Shown here in pieces: positions 34,204 to 41,750 of a DNA stretch of 43,055 bases. Source of the DNA: DASVLX01 sp035552275 (GTDB taxonomy: Bacteria; Actinomycetota; Actinomycetes; Mycobacteriales; Pseudonocardiaceae). The notes under the pieces were generated by a model, which saw only the letters and a list, made by a program, of their open reading frames with translations, ran no database searches and was not told the DNA's origin. Location of the stretch: positions 1 through 43,055 of the forward strand of contig DASZLR010000093.1 in assembly GCA_035552275.1 (NCBI GenBank). Reading direction: 5' to 3'. The translations under genes and the position numbers were made by a program. Numbering within the stretch: position 1 is the stretch's first letter; each line of letters opens with the position of its first letter.

Positions 34204-35040
34204 ATGAGCGAGCCCATTAGGCCGAAAGGACGGCGTAGCCGCGTGAAGAAGGTCGTCATCACCGTGATCGTGCTCGTGGCGGTGCTCGTCGGCGCCGACT
34301 TCGGCCTGGCGGCGGCCGCCGAGTACCAGGTCTCGAAGAAGATGCGCAGCGAGCTGAGCCTCACCGATGATCCCTCGGTCGACATCCATGGCTTCCCGTT
34401 CATCACCCAGGCGCTGGCCGGCACCTACAGCGATATCTCGGTCAACGCCAGCCATGTGCGGGTGCAGGACAAGCTGCGCGATGTCGAGGTGGACACCGAT
34501 CTGCACAACGTGCACGTCGGCCTGTCCGACCTGCTGTCCGGGCACGTGCAGTCGGTGCGGATTGACGAGGTGGACGGCCGGGTGCAGATCCTGGCCGCCG
34601 ACGTCGGCCGGCTGTTGGGCATCAACGACCTGCAGATCATCCCGCAGTCGGTGACCACGGTGCTCGGCGTCGTGGCCGCCTCCGCGACCCACGCTGGCCA
34701 GCCGGTTCCGGACGGCCAGCGGGCCGGGGTCGAGCTGTCCGGCACGGTGGACATCGCCGGGCAGCAGACCAAGGTCTCCGTGTTCGGGCTGATCGAGCTC
34801 GACAACGGCAGCATCGTGGTCAGCCCGAAGAAGCTGGACGTGAGCAACAGCCTGGTGTCCGGTCCGGTCGCGGGTATCGTCGAACAGCAGGTGCTGTCGC
34901 GGTTCAACCTGACGCTGAGCCCGAGCGAGCTGCCGCTGCCGTTCACCGTGCGGCCGACGGCGGTGTTCGTGGCCCCCGACGCGTTGACCGTGCAGGGCAC
35001 CGCGACGAACATCGTCCTCAACAGTGGGAGCAGTTTCTGA
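34204..35040 (+). CDS. LmeA-family (DUF2993) exported protein
   Basis: 278 residues with an N-terminal membrane anchor (17-37) and a DUF2993 domain (SVDIHGFPFITQALAGTYSD, ISVNASHVRV). In mycobacteria LmeA is a phospholipid-binding periplasmic protein needed for lipomannan elongation. Its neighbour order (glnR, lmeA, thioredoxin, DUF4395, sulfurtransferase) is that of Rv0818-Rv0815c. The start is an ATG with only a weak ribosome site. Confidence 0.88.
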   Translation: MSEPIRPKGRRSRVKKVVITVIVLVAVLVGADFGLAAAAEYQVSKKMRSELSLTDDPSVDIHGFPFITQALAGTYSDISVNASHVRVQDKLRDVEVDTDLHNVHVGLSDLLSGHVQSVRIDEVDGRVQILAADVGRLLGINDLQIIPQSVTTVLGVVAASATHAGQPVPDGQRAGVELSGTVDIAGQQTKVSVFGLIELDNGSIVVSPKKLDVSNSLVSGPVAGIVEQQVLSRFNLTLSPSELPLPFTVRPTAVFVAPDALTVQGTATNIVLNSGSSF

Positions 35041-35041
35041 G

Positions 35042-35527
35042 GTGACCGGACTGACCGGGCTGTGGATCACGCTCGGCGTGCTCGCCGTAGCGGGCCTGCT
35101 GGGCTGGCTGCTGCGTGCCCGCGACGGCCGGATCCGCAGGACCGACCAGCCGGCGTCGGCCACCCTGCCCGAGCCGGTGCGGAAGCTGCTCGATCCGCTC
35201 GCCCCGGTCACCTTGGTGCAGGTGTCGACCACGTTCTGCGCGCCGTGCCGGCAGGCCCGGGTGCTGCTCACCGATCTGGCCGGCAAGGTCGACGGCCTGC
35301 GGCACGTCGAGCTGGACGTGACCGACCAGCCGTCGGTCGCCGCCGACCTGGGCGTGCTGCGCACCCCGACCACGCTGGCGCTGACCGCCGATGGCACCGA
35401 GCTGCTGCGGGTTGGCGGGGTGCCCAGGCGCGAGCCGCTGCTGACCGCGCTGCGCCCGCACCTGCCCGCTTTCAATCTGTCGGACACCGTTCCATCTGGT
35501 GGACATACCTCCCAGGAACAGGGATAA
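35042..35527 (+). CDS. Membrane-anchored thioredoxin-like protein
   Basis: 161 residues: one N-terminal helix (LWITLGVLAVAGLLGWLL) then a thioredoxin fold with the active site Cys66-Ala-Pro-Cys69 (VSTTFCAPCRQAR) and the cis-Pro segment RTPTTLAL. It begins one base after lmeA ends. It corresponds to Rv0816c (thiX) in position. It may act as a thiol reductase for the adjacent sulfurtransferase system. Confidence 0.88.
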   Translation: MTGLTGLWITLGVLAVAGLLGWLLRARDGRIRRTDQPASATLPEPVRKLLDPLAPVTLVQVSTTFCAPCRQARVLLTDLAGKVDGLRHVELDVTDQPSVAADLGVLRTPTTLALTADGTELLRVGGVPRREPLLTALRPHLPAFNLSDTVPSGGHTSQEQG

Positions 35528-35532
35528 CCCGG

Positions 35533-35538
35533 TAAGCT
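35533..35538 (+). promoter_or_regulatory. -10 element of leaderless leader-peptide mRNA
   Basis: TAAGCT fits TANNNT and ends exactly 7 nt before the GTG at 35546, so transcription should begin at the start codon of the leader peptide. Confidence 0.55.
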
Positions 35539-35545
35539 CGGGGCC

Positions 35546-35620
35546 GTGCACACGATGTTGACCAGGCGCCGCGCGGTGGATTTCCGCCGCGTGGAAAGCA
35601 GCCTGTGTCGCGCCTTCTGA
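35546..35620 (+). CDS. Cys-containing leader peptide of the sulfurtransferase operon
   Basis: 24 residues: VHTMLTRRRAVDFRRV followed by ESSLCRAF, with one Cys codon near the end. It has the same layout as actinobacterial leader peptides rich in Arg and ending in Cys that precede sulfur genes. In M. smegmatis leaderless Cys-coding short ORFs attenuate the cysA-type operon when cysteine is ample. Here the next gene starts 45 nt downstream. The ATG at 35555 is an alternative start. Confidence 0.72.
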   Translation: MHTMLTRRRAVDFRRVESSLCRAF

Positions 35621-35664
35621 CCAGACCCGATCCGATAACGATCATTCGAGGTCAGGAGTTTGCC

Positions 35665-36144
35665 GTGACCAGCACGTCAGGCACTTCGGAAAGCACCGCT
35701 CGCCCGTCCCGCAACACCCCGTTGGTCGACCCCCGTGGTCCGCGCTTCGGCGCCTGGGTCACCACGGTGGTGCTCGCGGTGTCGCTGGCCACCGGCTGGT
35801 GGCCGCTGCTGGCCGTGCAGGCGGTGATCTTCGGCATCGGCGCGTTCGCCGGGCTCGGTTACGCGCCGTACGGCCTGATCTACCGCTCTCTGGTGGCCCC
35901 GCGGCTGGGGCCGACCAGCGAACGGGAGGAGGCCGCGCCACCCCGGTTCGCCCAGGGCGTCGGATTCGGGTTCGCGGTGGTCGGCGTGCTCGGCTACGCG
36001 TCCGGGCTGACCGTGCTGGGCGTCGTCGCGACCGCGCTCGCGCTGATCGCGGCGTTCCTGAACGCGGCGTTCGGATTCTGCCTCGGCTGCGAGGTTTATC
36101 TGTTGCTGCGCCGGGCCGGCATTCCCGCGTTCGGCAGTCGTTGA
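35665..36144 (+). CDS. DUF4395 membrane protein
   Basis: 159 residues, GTG with AGGAG upstream. After a disordered N-terminus come four hydrophobic helices and the family motifs VDPRGPRFGAWVTTVVL and FGFCLGCEVYLLL with two Cys (CLGC). It probably works with thioredoxin or thiosulfate metabolism in the membrane. It lies between the leader peptide and the sulfurtransferase gene, and is likely the first gene of the regulated operon. Confidence 0.85.
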   Translation: MTSTSGTSESTARPSRNTPLVDPRGPRFGAWVTTVVLAVSLATGWWPLLAVQAVIFGIGAFAGLGYAPYGLIYRSLVAPRLGPTSEREEAAPPRFAQGVGFGFAVVGVLGYASGLTVLGVVATALALIAAFLNAAFGFCLGCEVYLLLRRAGIPAFGSR

Positions 36145-36187
36145 ACATCAACACCATCGGAAAAGCAAGAGAAATGGGAGCCGCTCG

Positions 36188-37027
36188 ATGAGCCGCGAAA
36201 ACGTCCTGGTCGCCACGCAGTGGGCGGAGGACAACCTCGAAACGCCCGGAATCGTGTTCGCCGAGGTCGATGAGGACACCAGCGCCTACGACGGCGGCCA
36301 CATCGCCGGCGCCGTCAAGATCGACTGGAAGCAGGACCTGCAGGACCCGGTGCGCCGGGACTTCGTTGACCAGGCCGGCTTCGAGGCGCTGCTGTCCAGC
36401 AAGGGCATCGGCAACGACGACCAGGTGATCCTCTACGGCGGCAACAACAACTGGTTCGCCGCCTACGCGTACTGGTACTTCAAGCTCTACGGCCACGACA
36501 ACGTGAAGCTGCTCGACGGCGGCCGCAAGAAGTGGGAGCTGGACGGCCGGGCGCTGGTCGCCGACGAGGTGAAGCGCGAGGCCACCAACTACACCGCCAA
36601 GACGCCGGACGCCAGCATCCGCGCGTTCCGCGACGAGGTCGTCGACGCGATCGGCAGCAAGAACCTGGTGGACGTCCGCTCGCCCGACGAGTTCACCGGC
36701 AAGCTGCTCGCCCCGGCGCATCTGCCGCAGGAGTCGGCGCAGCGGCCCGGCCACGTGCCGAGCGCGCTGAACGTGCCGTGGGCCAAGGCCGCCAACGAGG
36801 ACGGCACCTTCCGGTCCGATGACGAGCTGCGCGAGCTGTACCAGACCGAGGGTCTGGACACCGGCAAGGCGACCATCGCATACTGCCGGATCGGTGAGCG
36901 TTCCTCGCACACCTGGTTCGCCCTGCACGAGCTGCTGGGCCTGACCGACGTCAAGAACTACGACGGATCCTGGACCGAATACGGCTCGCTGGTCGGCGTG
37001 CCGATCGCCGTGGGCACCGAAGGTTGA
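36188..37027 (+). CDS. Thiosulfate sulfurtransferase (CysA/SseA-like rhodanese)
   Basis: 279 residues, ATG with GGGAG upstream. Two rhodanese domains; the second holds the active-site loop with Cys233 in AYCRIGERSSHTWF. It transfers sulfane sulfur from thiosulfate to thiol or cyanide acceptors. It matches mycobacterial CysA2 (Rv0815c) in position and in the CRIGERS loop. It is probably regulated by cysteine through the leader peptide. Confidence 0.93.
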   Translation: MSRENVLVATQWAEDNLETPGIVFAEVDEDTSAYDGGHIAGAVKIDWKQDLQDPVRRDFVDQAGFEALLSSKGIGNDDQVILYGGNNNWFAAYAYWYFKLYGHDNVKLLDGGRKKWELDGRALVADEVKREATNYTAKTPDASIRAFRDEVVDAIGSKNLVDVRSPDEFTGKLLAPAHLPQESAQRPGHVPSALNVPWAKAANEDGTFRSDDELRELYQTEGLDTGKATIAYCRIGERSSHTWFALHELLGLTDVKNYDGSWTEYGSLVGVPIAVGTEG

Positions 37028-37040
37028 GAGGCAGAAGAAC

Positions 37041-37346
37041 ATGAGTGACGGTTGTGGCGCTCCGGCGCAGTCCGCTTCGCTGACCGGGGTCGACGTGGGC
37101 ACCCAGGTCGTGGTGGCCGGCAAGGTGACGTCCGACGGCCAGCCGGTCGGCGGCGCGTTCGTGCGGCTGCTCAACGACTCCGGCGACTTCGCCGGCGAGG
37201 TGGTCGCCTCGTCCGAGGGTGACTTCCGGTTCTACGCGGCGCCCGGTGACTGGACCGTGCGGGCGCTGCACCGCACCGGCAACGGCCAGTCGACGGTGCA
37301 CGCGGCCGGGCCGGGACTGCACGAGGTCGCCATCGCCGTTGGATGA
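37041..37346 (+). CDS. DUF1416 protein (SseC-like)
   Basis: 101 residues, 13 bp after the sulfurtransferase. It starts SDGCGAPAQSASLTGVD and has a carboxypeptidase-regulatory-like beta sandwich (GKVTSDGQPVGGAFVRLLND, FYAAPGDWTVRAL). The single N-terminal Cys may carry persulfide, but that is speculation. It is the position equivalent of Rv0814c (sseC). Confidence 0.9.
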   Translation: MSDGCGAPAQSASLTGVDVGTQVVVAGKVTSDGQPVGGAFVRLLNDSGDFAGEVVASSEGDFRFYAAPGDWTVRALHRTGNGQSTVHAAGPGLHEVAIAVG

Positions 37347-37374
37347 CCGGCGTGACCGGCCGGATGATGTGATG

Positions 37375-37409
37375 TCGCCCCGCATGCTGGGACTTGGCGT
37401 GCGGGGCGA
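37375..37409. terminator. Hairpin after the sulfurtransferase operon
   Basis: Perfect 10-bp arms TCGCCCCGCA and TGCGGGGCGA around a 15-base loop. It lies 29 bp after DUF1416 and directly before the -10-like TATCCT of the next small gene. It is a likely terminator or transcriptional insulator. Confidence 0.55.
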
Positions 37410-37421
37410 TATCCTGCCCAG

Positions 37422-37520
37422 GTGGAACAGTTCTACACCGCACTGCTGGTCATCGTCGCCGTCCTGACCGTCTGGTTCGCCTACTACGTGGTGTACCGCC
37501 TGTTCAGCGACCACCGCTGA
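37422..37520 (+). CDS. 32-residue single-pass membrane peptide
   Basis: GTG start; sequence VEQFYTALLVIVAVLTVWFA, then YYVVYRLFSDHR. It is one hydrophobic helix with a charged end. A TATCCT element (37410-37415) ends 6 nt before the GTG, so the mRNA may be leaderless. It stops 9 bp before the nitrobindin start, suggesting co-transcription. It is too short for ordinary gene calling; the function is unknown. Confidence 0.55.
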   Translation: MEQFYTALLVIVAVLTVWFAYYVVYRLFSDHR

Positions 37521-37529
37521 CGTCCGGCG

Positions 37530-38162
37530 ATGAGTAGTCCCAGCGAACCGGCCAACTCGGACGCCGCCATCGCGGCCGCCGCCGCCCGCGCCGAGGAAAC
37601 CCGGAGCCGGAACCTGCCGCAGTTCACCGACCTGCCCATCCCGGTCGACACCGCGAATCTGCGTGAAGGCCCGGAACTGCACGAGAACTGTCTGTCGCTG
37701 CTGCCGCTGGTGGGTGTGTGGCGCGGCGAGGGCGAGGTCAACTACCCGACCATGGACGGCCCGGTCCGGTACGGACAACAGGTTGTGTTCGCGCACGACG
37801 GCCGGCCGTTCCTGTCCTACGAATCCCGGTCCTGGCTGCTGGACGCCGAGGGTGCGGTGATCCGCCCGGCAGCCCGGGAGACCGGCTGGTGGCGGCCGCA
37901 GCCCGACGGCACCATCGAACTGTTGTTGGCGCACAACACCGGCATCGTGGAAATCTTCTACGGCAAGCAGCGCACCCTGACCTCCTGGGAACTGGCCACC
38001 GACATCGTGATGCGCACGGCCTCGGCCAAGGAAGTCACCGCAGCGCAGCGGTTGTACGGCATCGTGCACGACGGCGGACTCGCGTATGTCGAGGAACGCG
38101 CCATGGCCGGCGAGCCGCTACAGCCGCACACCTCGGCCCACCTCGGCCGGGTTGTCGGTTAG
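37530..38162 (+). CDS. Nitrobindin / FABP-like heme-binding protein
   Basis: 210 residues, a small beta-barrel. The family motif is VGVWRGEGEV (61-70) and the C-terminal heme-ligand segment is PHTSAHLGRV (His200 or His204). Mycobacterial Rv0813c, its positional equivalent, binds heme and isomerises peroxynitrite to nitrate. The N-terminal ~45 residues are disordered. The stop overlaps the end of the convergent F420-type gene. Confidence 0.88.
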   Translation: MSSPSEPANSDAAIAAAAARAEETRSRNLPQFTDLPIPVDTANLREGPELHENCLSLLPLVGVWRGEGEVNYPTMDGPVRYGQQVVFAHDGRPFLSYESRSWLLDAEGAVIRPAARETGWWRPQPDGTIELLLAHNTGIVEIFYGKQRTLTSWELATDIVMRTASAKEVTAAQRLYGIVHDGGLAYVEERAMAGEPLQPHTSAHLGRVVG

Positions 38163-38572
38163 GCCCAAGGGCCGACGCCGCCGATGCGTTCGACGGAGTA
38201 GCGCACGATATAGCCCGGTCCCTTGGGTGCCGGGAACTCGGCGTCCGGGGACATGTAGACCTTCGCCAAGCGGTTGAGCAGGTTCCATACGTCGTCGCTC
38301 GGCTCAACCGTGGCCCGCGCCCGCAACACGGCGTACTCATTCAGGGCGACACCCGGCACTCGCGGCGTATCGAAGGACAACACGACCCGCGGATCCCGCT
38401 CGATATTGCGCAGCTTCGTGTACCACGACATATGACCGCTCACGAGATCATCGCCGTCCAGCCCGATCCAGATGACGGTCACCTGCGGGCTCCCGTCGGC
38501 GTTGATGGTGCTCAGGTGCGCCATGGGACCGGACTCGATCAATTCCCGCAGCTCAGGCGGCAAACCGGTCAC
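38159..38572 (-). CDS. PPOX-class F420-dependent oxidoreductase
   Basis: 137 residues, GTG start, split beta-barrel. Motifs are GPMAHLSTINADGSPQVTVI and LRNIERDPRVVLSF. Members use F420 or FMN for reduction of small substrates. It overlaps the nitrobindin end by 4 bp in convergent orientation. The substrate is unknown. Confidence 0.88.
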   Translation of the reverse strand: MTGLPPELRELIESGPMAHLSTINADGSPQVTVIWIGLDGDDLVSGHMSWYTKLRNIERDPRVVLSFDTPRVPGVALNEYAVLRARATVEPSDDVWNLLNRLAKVYMSPDAEFPAPKGPGYIVRYSVERIGGVGPWA

Positions 38573-38641
38573 AGCTTGATCGTTTCCGTCATCAGTTCAT
38601 CGTATCAATCTTGCGAGCGGACTCGATCACGTCGCGGGGCA

Positions 38642-38884
38642 TCAGAAGTCGAATTCGCCGGACTTGGCGCCGGCTAGGAAGGCGTCCCATTCTTCGCGGG
38701 TGTAGACGATCACGGACTCACCACGGAAATGGCTGTGCCGCAACGCGATCCGGCCGCTGCCGTCAGGCAGCGGGCCGGCTTCGACGCAACTGCCGCCGCC
38801 GTTCTCGCTGTGACTGCTGATGTGCCATGCCGTGCCGGTCAGCTCGTCGTCGTTCGGTGGCACGCCGGGACCGGTCACCCGCAT
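38642..38884 (-). CDS. DUF397 protein
   Basis: 80 residues: TAWHISSHSENGGGSCVEAG, then IALRHSHFRGESVIVYTREE and WDAFLAGAKSGEFDF, the full DUF397 pattern. These proteins are almost always coupled with DUF5753 XRE regulators in Streptomyces relatives, where they affect development. It begins 2 bp after the regulator ends. Confidence 0.92.
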   Translation of the reverse strand: MRVTGPGVPPNDDELTGTAWHISSHSENGGGSCVEAGPLPDGSGRIALRHSHFRGESVIVYTREEWDAFLAGAKSGEFDF

Positions 38885-38886
38885 CG

Positions 38887-39732
38887 CTACTCCTTCAACA
38901 ACGCCTCGATCGCCTCGATCGACTTGCGCGGACCGAGGGATTTTGCCAACAGCCCATCGTAGGCCGCAACAAAGCCTGCTGTCTTCGGCGGTTCGATGTA
39001 CAGCGCGCCTGCCAGCGTCTCGACGTAGCCGACCTCGGGATACGGATCGGACATCCGCAGCAGCCGGAACGCGCCGGCCGGGCTGCGGTGTGCACCGGCC
39101 TCGAACGGGAGAACGCGAAGGTCGATCCTGGGCCGCTTGGCCAACAAGATCAGGTGTTCAAGCTGCTCGCGCAGCACCGCCGGGCCACCGACCTCGCGGT
39201 AGAGGACGCCCTCGTCCAGCACCACCCGCACGGTCAGTTCGGGCTCATCGAGCACTTCCTGGCGGGTCATCCGCAACTGGAGCCACCGCCGCACCTGTTC
39301 CTCGTCGGCATCTGGATTCGCAGCCACCATGGCCGCGCGGGCGTAGTCCTCGGTCTGCAACAGGCCGGTGAGCATGGTGTTGTCGAAGGCCAGGATCTCG
39401 GTCGCGCGGGATTCCAGCCACACGAAGTCAACGAACTTCTCGTCGACGTCGTCGGCGTAGCCGTCCCACCAACCCTTCTGCCAGGCGTCCTGGTGCAGCA
39501 GCAACAGACCCTCGCGCTTGCGTTTGTCGGCCAAGCCGTAGAAGTCCAGTAGCGCCAACAGGTCCGGCCGGCGGATCGGGTATTCTCCCGACTCGAACCG
39601 GCCGACTGTGGACGTGTCGCGTTGCAGGTAGTCGCCCGCGTCCTTGAGCTTCAGTCCGGTCGCCTTGCGCAGTTCCTGTAGCTGTTGCCCCAACCACTGC
39701 GCCCGCAGCGTCGGCCCCGCTTTCTCGGTCAT
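38887..39732 (-). CDS. XRE helix-turn-helix regulator with DUF5753 (Scr1-like)
   Basis: 281 residues. The XRE HTH is at ~15-70 (LQELRKATGLKLKDAGDYLQ, then DTSTVGRFESGEYPI), and the DUF5753 ligand or partner domain follows (LDEPELTVRVVLDEG, HLILLAKRPRIDLRVLPFEA). It pairs with DUF397 and is treated as an antitoxin-like regulator in annotation. The promoter region shared with the divergent small gene contains a 12-bp palindrome. Confidence 0.92.
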   Translation of the reverse strand: MTEKAGPTLRAQWLGQQLQELRKATGLKLKDAGDYLQRDTSTVGRFESGEYPIRRPDLLALLDFYGLADKRKREGLLLLHQDAWQKGWWDGYADDVDEKFVDFVWLESRATEILAFDNTMLTGLLQTEDYARAAMVAANPDADEEQVRRWLQLRMTRQEVLDEPELTVRVVLDEGVLYREVGGPAVLREQLEHLILLAKRPRIDLRVLPFEAGAHRSPAGAFRLLRMSDPYPEVGYVETLAGALYIEPPKTAGFVAAYDGLLAKSLGPRKSIEAIEALLKE

Positions 39733-39792
39733 GACTGAAGTGTGCCGCACCAATCAGCATCCTCGCCAGATGCTTCACTCGATCAGGTGGTT

Positions 39793-39804
39793 CACAAATT
39801 TGTG
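39793..39804. promoter_or_regulatory. 12-bp palindrome between divergent genes
   Basis: CACAAATTTGTG is a perfect AT-centred palindrome in the 109-bp gap between the XRE regulator and the small acidic gene. It is a good candidate for the regulator's own operator. A second repeat AGCATC/GATGCT lies nearer the regulator. Confidence 0.5.
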
Positions 39805-39841
39805 TGCGGCGGAACTGTCCTAGCTCTGTCATCGTAAGTCC

Positions 39842-40141
39842 ATGGAGCACACCACCGAACCCGAAGACAACGCGGCCGACGATGACACAGCCGAGGACCA
39901 TGACGCCTGGATGCCGAGGTTGTTCGCCATCGCGTTGGCACTGGAGCCCGGCGATGACGACGAAGCCGTGTACTGCAACGAAGTGCTGGCCTGGGGCCTG
40001 GCGTTCAGCGATCACGCGATGACCTACGACCGCGACCCCGAAACACACTTCCACGATCTCCGCACCGCGGATTCCGCTGGCAGCGTCCTGCGCAGCCTCA
40101 GCCGACGCGTGCCCAAGCCGCTACGACTGGTGTGGATGTAG
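39842..40141 (+). CDS. Small acidic hypothetical protein
   Basis: 99 residues with a very acidic N-terminus (EHTTEPEDNAADDDTAEDHD) and a C-terminal helical, basic part (SLSRRVPKPLRLVWM). No membrane segment. It is divergent from the XRE-DUF397 pair, where accessory proteins of this system are often found. Its function is unknown. No clear ribosome site. Confidence 0.65.
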   Translation: MEHTTEPEDNAADDDTAEDHDAWMPRLFAIALALEPGDDDEAVYCNEVLAWGLAFSDHAMTYDRDPETHFHDLRTADSAGSVLRSLSRRVPKPLRLVWM

Positions 40142-40150
40142 CCGCGAACC

Positions 40151-41098
40151 TCAGCCGACGAACGGCAGCACCGCCGTGCACGGAACCGGGACCGGATGCG
40201 CCGGGTCGAGTGCGTTGAGCACGTCGGCCGCTGCCACCGGATCGGCGGCCAGCGCGAGGTGGTCGGCGAGATCCAGCACGCACTGCTGCTGCACCACGAT
40301 GTTGGTCATGTTCGGCGCGTAGTCGATGCCGCTGGTGTAGGGCGCGACCAGTTCGTCGTACTGGGTAACGATGTTTGTATAGGTGACGCCAGTCGCGGCG
40401 ACCCCGCCGTCACGCAGCTTGTTGACCAGCGCCGAGCCCGTCAACAACTCCTGGCAGGACGCGCACGCCGGATTGAGCAGGCCGTTGACCACCGGGCTGA
40501 AGCCGAACGCCGCGCCAAAAGTGTCCAATGTGGCCAGTCCAAGCAGGTTCGTGCCGTGCCAGATCGGCGCGAGCGACACGTACTTGTCGACCTTGGCCGC
40601 ACCGCCGAGATACTTGACGTAGTAGTCCGGCATGACCGTTCCCTCGGAATGGCCCACGATGTCGACCTTCGCCGCGCCGGTAGCGGCGAGCACCTCGTCC
40701 ACGAAGCTGGACAGTTGCGCCGCGCTGTCCTCGATCGGCCCGAGACCGCCGATATAGGGATTGCCGGGCAGGGTGCCATAGGTCAGCGCGAACACGCAGT
40801 AGCCGGCGTTGGCCAGCAGCGGACCGAAGGTCTGCCAGTTGTCGTTCCGCGTGGCCAGCAGGCCGTGCGTCAGCACCACCGGCTCAGGGTGCGCGGCGCT
40901 GGGCCGGCAGGACCAGTCGTTGACGCCGGGCGGCGAGCCGGCTGGATTCAGCCCGGCCGGCAGGGCTGCGGCGAAGGTGTAGGGAACCGGGTACTGCGGC
41001 GGGGTGCTCGGCGCCGCGCTCGCGGTGCCGCCGAGCGCGATGACCAGGACTGCGGCGATTATGCCCGCGATCAGTCCGACGACGACCCGAATTCGCAT
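40151..41098 (-). CDS. Secreted lipase/esterase (alpha/beta hydrolase)
   Basis: 315 residues, signal peptide cleaved near TASA-A (28). The nucleophile elbow is GHSEG with Ser151; candidate acid and base are Asp248 (TQYDELVAPY) and His280 (LADHLAL). Oxyanion-side motif VVLTHGLLATRNDNW. Six Cys suggest disulfides. It is similar to actinobacterial triacylglycerol lipases of class 2. Exported; probably acts on extracellular lipids. It converges with the small acidic gene. Confidence 0.9.
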   Translation of the reverse strand: MRIRVVVGLIAGIIAAVLVIALGGTASAAPSTPPQYPVPYTFAAALPAGLNPAGSPPGVNDWSCRPSAAHPEPVVLTHGLLATRNDNWQTFGPLLANAGYCVFALTYGTLPGNPYIGGLGPIEDSAAQLSSFVDEVLAATGAAKVDIVGHSEGTVMPDYYVKYLGGAAKVDKYVSLAPIWHGTNLLGLATLDTFGAAFGFSPVVNGLLNPACASCQELLTGSALVNKLRDGGVAATGVTYTNIVTQYDELVAPYTSGIDYAPNMTNIVVQQQCVLDLADHLALAADPVAAADVLNALDPAHPVPVPCTAVLPFVG

Positions 41099-41184
41099 GT
41101 CGACTCCCTTGTCGGCCAGCCCGGCACCCGGAACCGGCTGTGGCGAAGTCCACAGCGTACAGGTACGGCCCAGTTCCGAAATGG

Positions 41185-41280
41185 CTACTTCACGTACGCG
41201 GTGACGATGATAATCAGCGCGCCCAGCGTGGCGTGGCCGATGCCGATCGCCACACTCAGCAGTAGGTAACCGGTGGCGGG
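41185..41280 (-). other. Remnant encoding a C-terminal membrane helix
   Basis: A minus-strand frame without a good start reads GYLLLSVAIGIGHATLGALI then IIVTAYVK and a stop. It looks like the end of a membrane protein. It belongs to the disordered 41.1-41.4 kb stretch upstream of the lipase, which otherwise holds the toxin relic and the first copy of the purM-tail repeat. Confidence 0.25.
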
Positions 41281-41405
41281 TCAGGTGTCAGCCTCGGGAA
41301 ACCGGTGTCAGTACCGGGGATGGTTGCCCAGCGATATTGCTGGACCGAACACCGGACCGCTGACTGAAATCGAATCTCGTAGTGTTCGCCCAACTCGGCG
41401 ATCAT
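41256..41405 (-). pseudogene. Truncated RelE/ParE-like toxin relic
   Basis: An ATG overlaps the antitoxin stop (ATGA), the usual arrangement for a coupled toxin. The first residues MIAELGEHYEIRFQSAVR resemble the start of a RelE/ParE toxin. Then the sequence runs into a copy of the purM 3' end and loses similarity. The downstream 30 codons are non-homologous filler. The assignment rests on a short stretch. Confidence 0.4.
41313..41332. repeat. Copy of the purM 3'-end 20-bp repeat
   Basis: This 20-bp stretch is identical to 41756-41775 and in the purM reading frame encodes LGNHPR near the purM terminus. It lies 423 bp beyond the genuine purM end and brackets the decayed toxin-antitoxin pair with that copy. 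Confidence 0.85.
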
Positions 41406-41702
41406 GTGCCAGTAGTCCGCCGTCGAGCAAGATCAGCGCGGACCGTCGCGAGGCCAACGCCCGCCTCACCACGGCGCAACGCGCTCAGGCTCTCCGAGAA
41501 GCGCGCCACCGATTCTTTGTCAGACAGGATCTCCAGAGTCATCTCCAGACCCTCAAGATCGTCCGCCGCGAGCAGGACAACTTCCGGCTCGCCGTTGCGG
41601 GTCAGGGCGATGCGCTCGTTGCTGCTGTCGAACACCGCGCGCCAGCGCCGACAACTGCGCCTTCGCCTCAGACAAGGGAACCGGGGTGGCCACGACGCTC
41701 AT
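41402..41702 (-). pseudogene. Frameshifted Phd/YefM antitoxin gene
   Basis: The ATG at 41702 starts MSVVATPVPLSEAKAQLSAL and AR, the normal Phd/YefM beginning. The rest of the protein (VFDSSNERIALTRNGEPEVV, then LLAADDLEGLEMTLEILSD) continues in another frame. The break lies in the GC-alternating stretch near 41636-41640 and amounts to a net +1, or loss of two bases. It is either a real inactivating mutation or a sequence error. The stop overlaps the toxin ATG. Confidence 0.75.
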
Positions 41703-41750
41703 AATATCGACTACTCACCAGCGGGATCGCGCTTGGCGGAGCAGGTGTTC

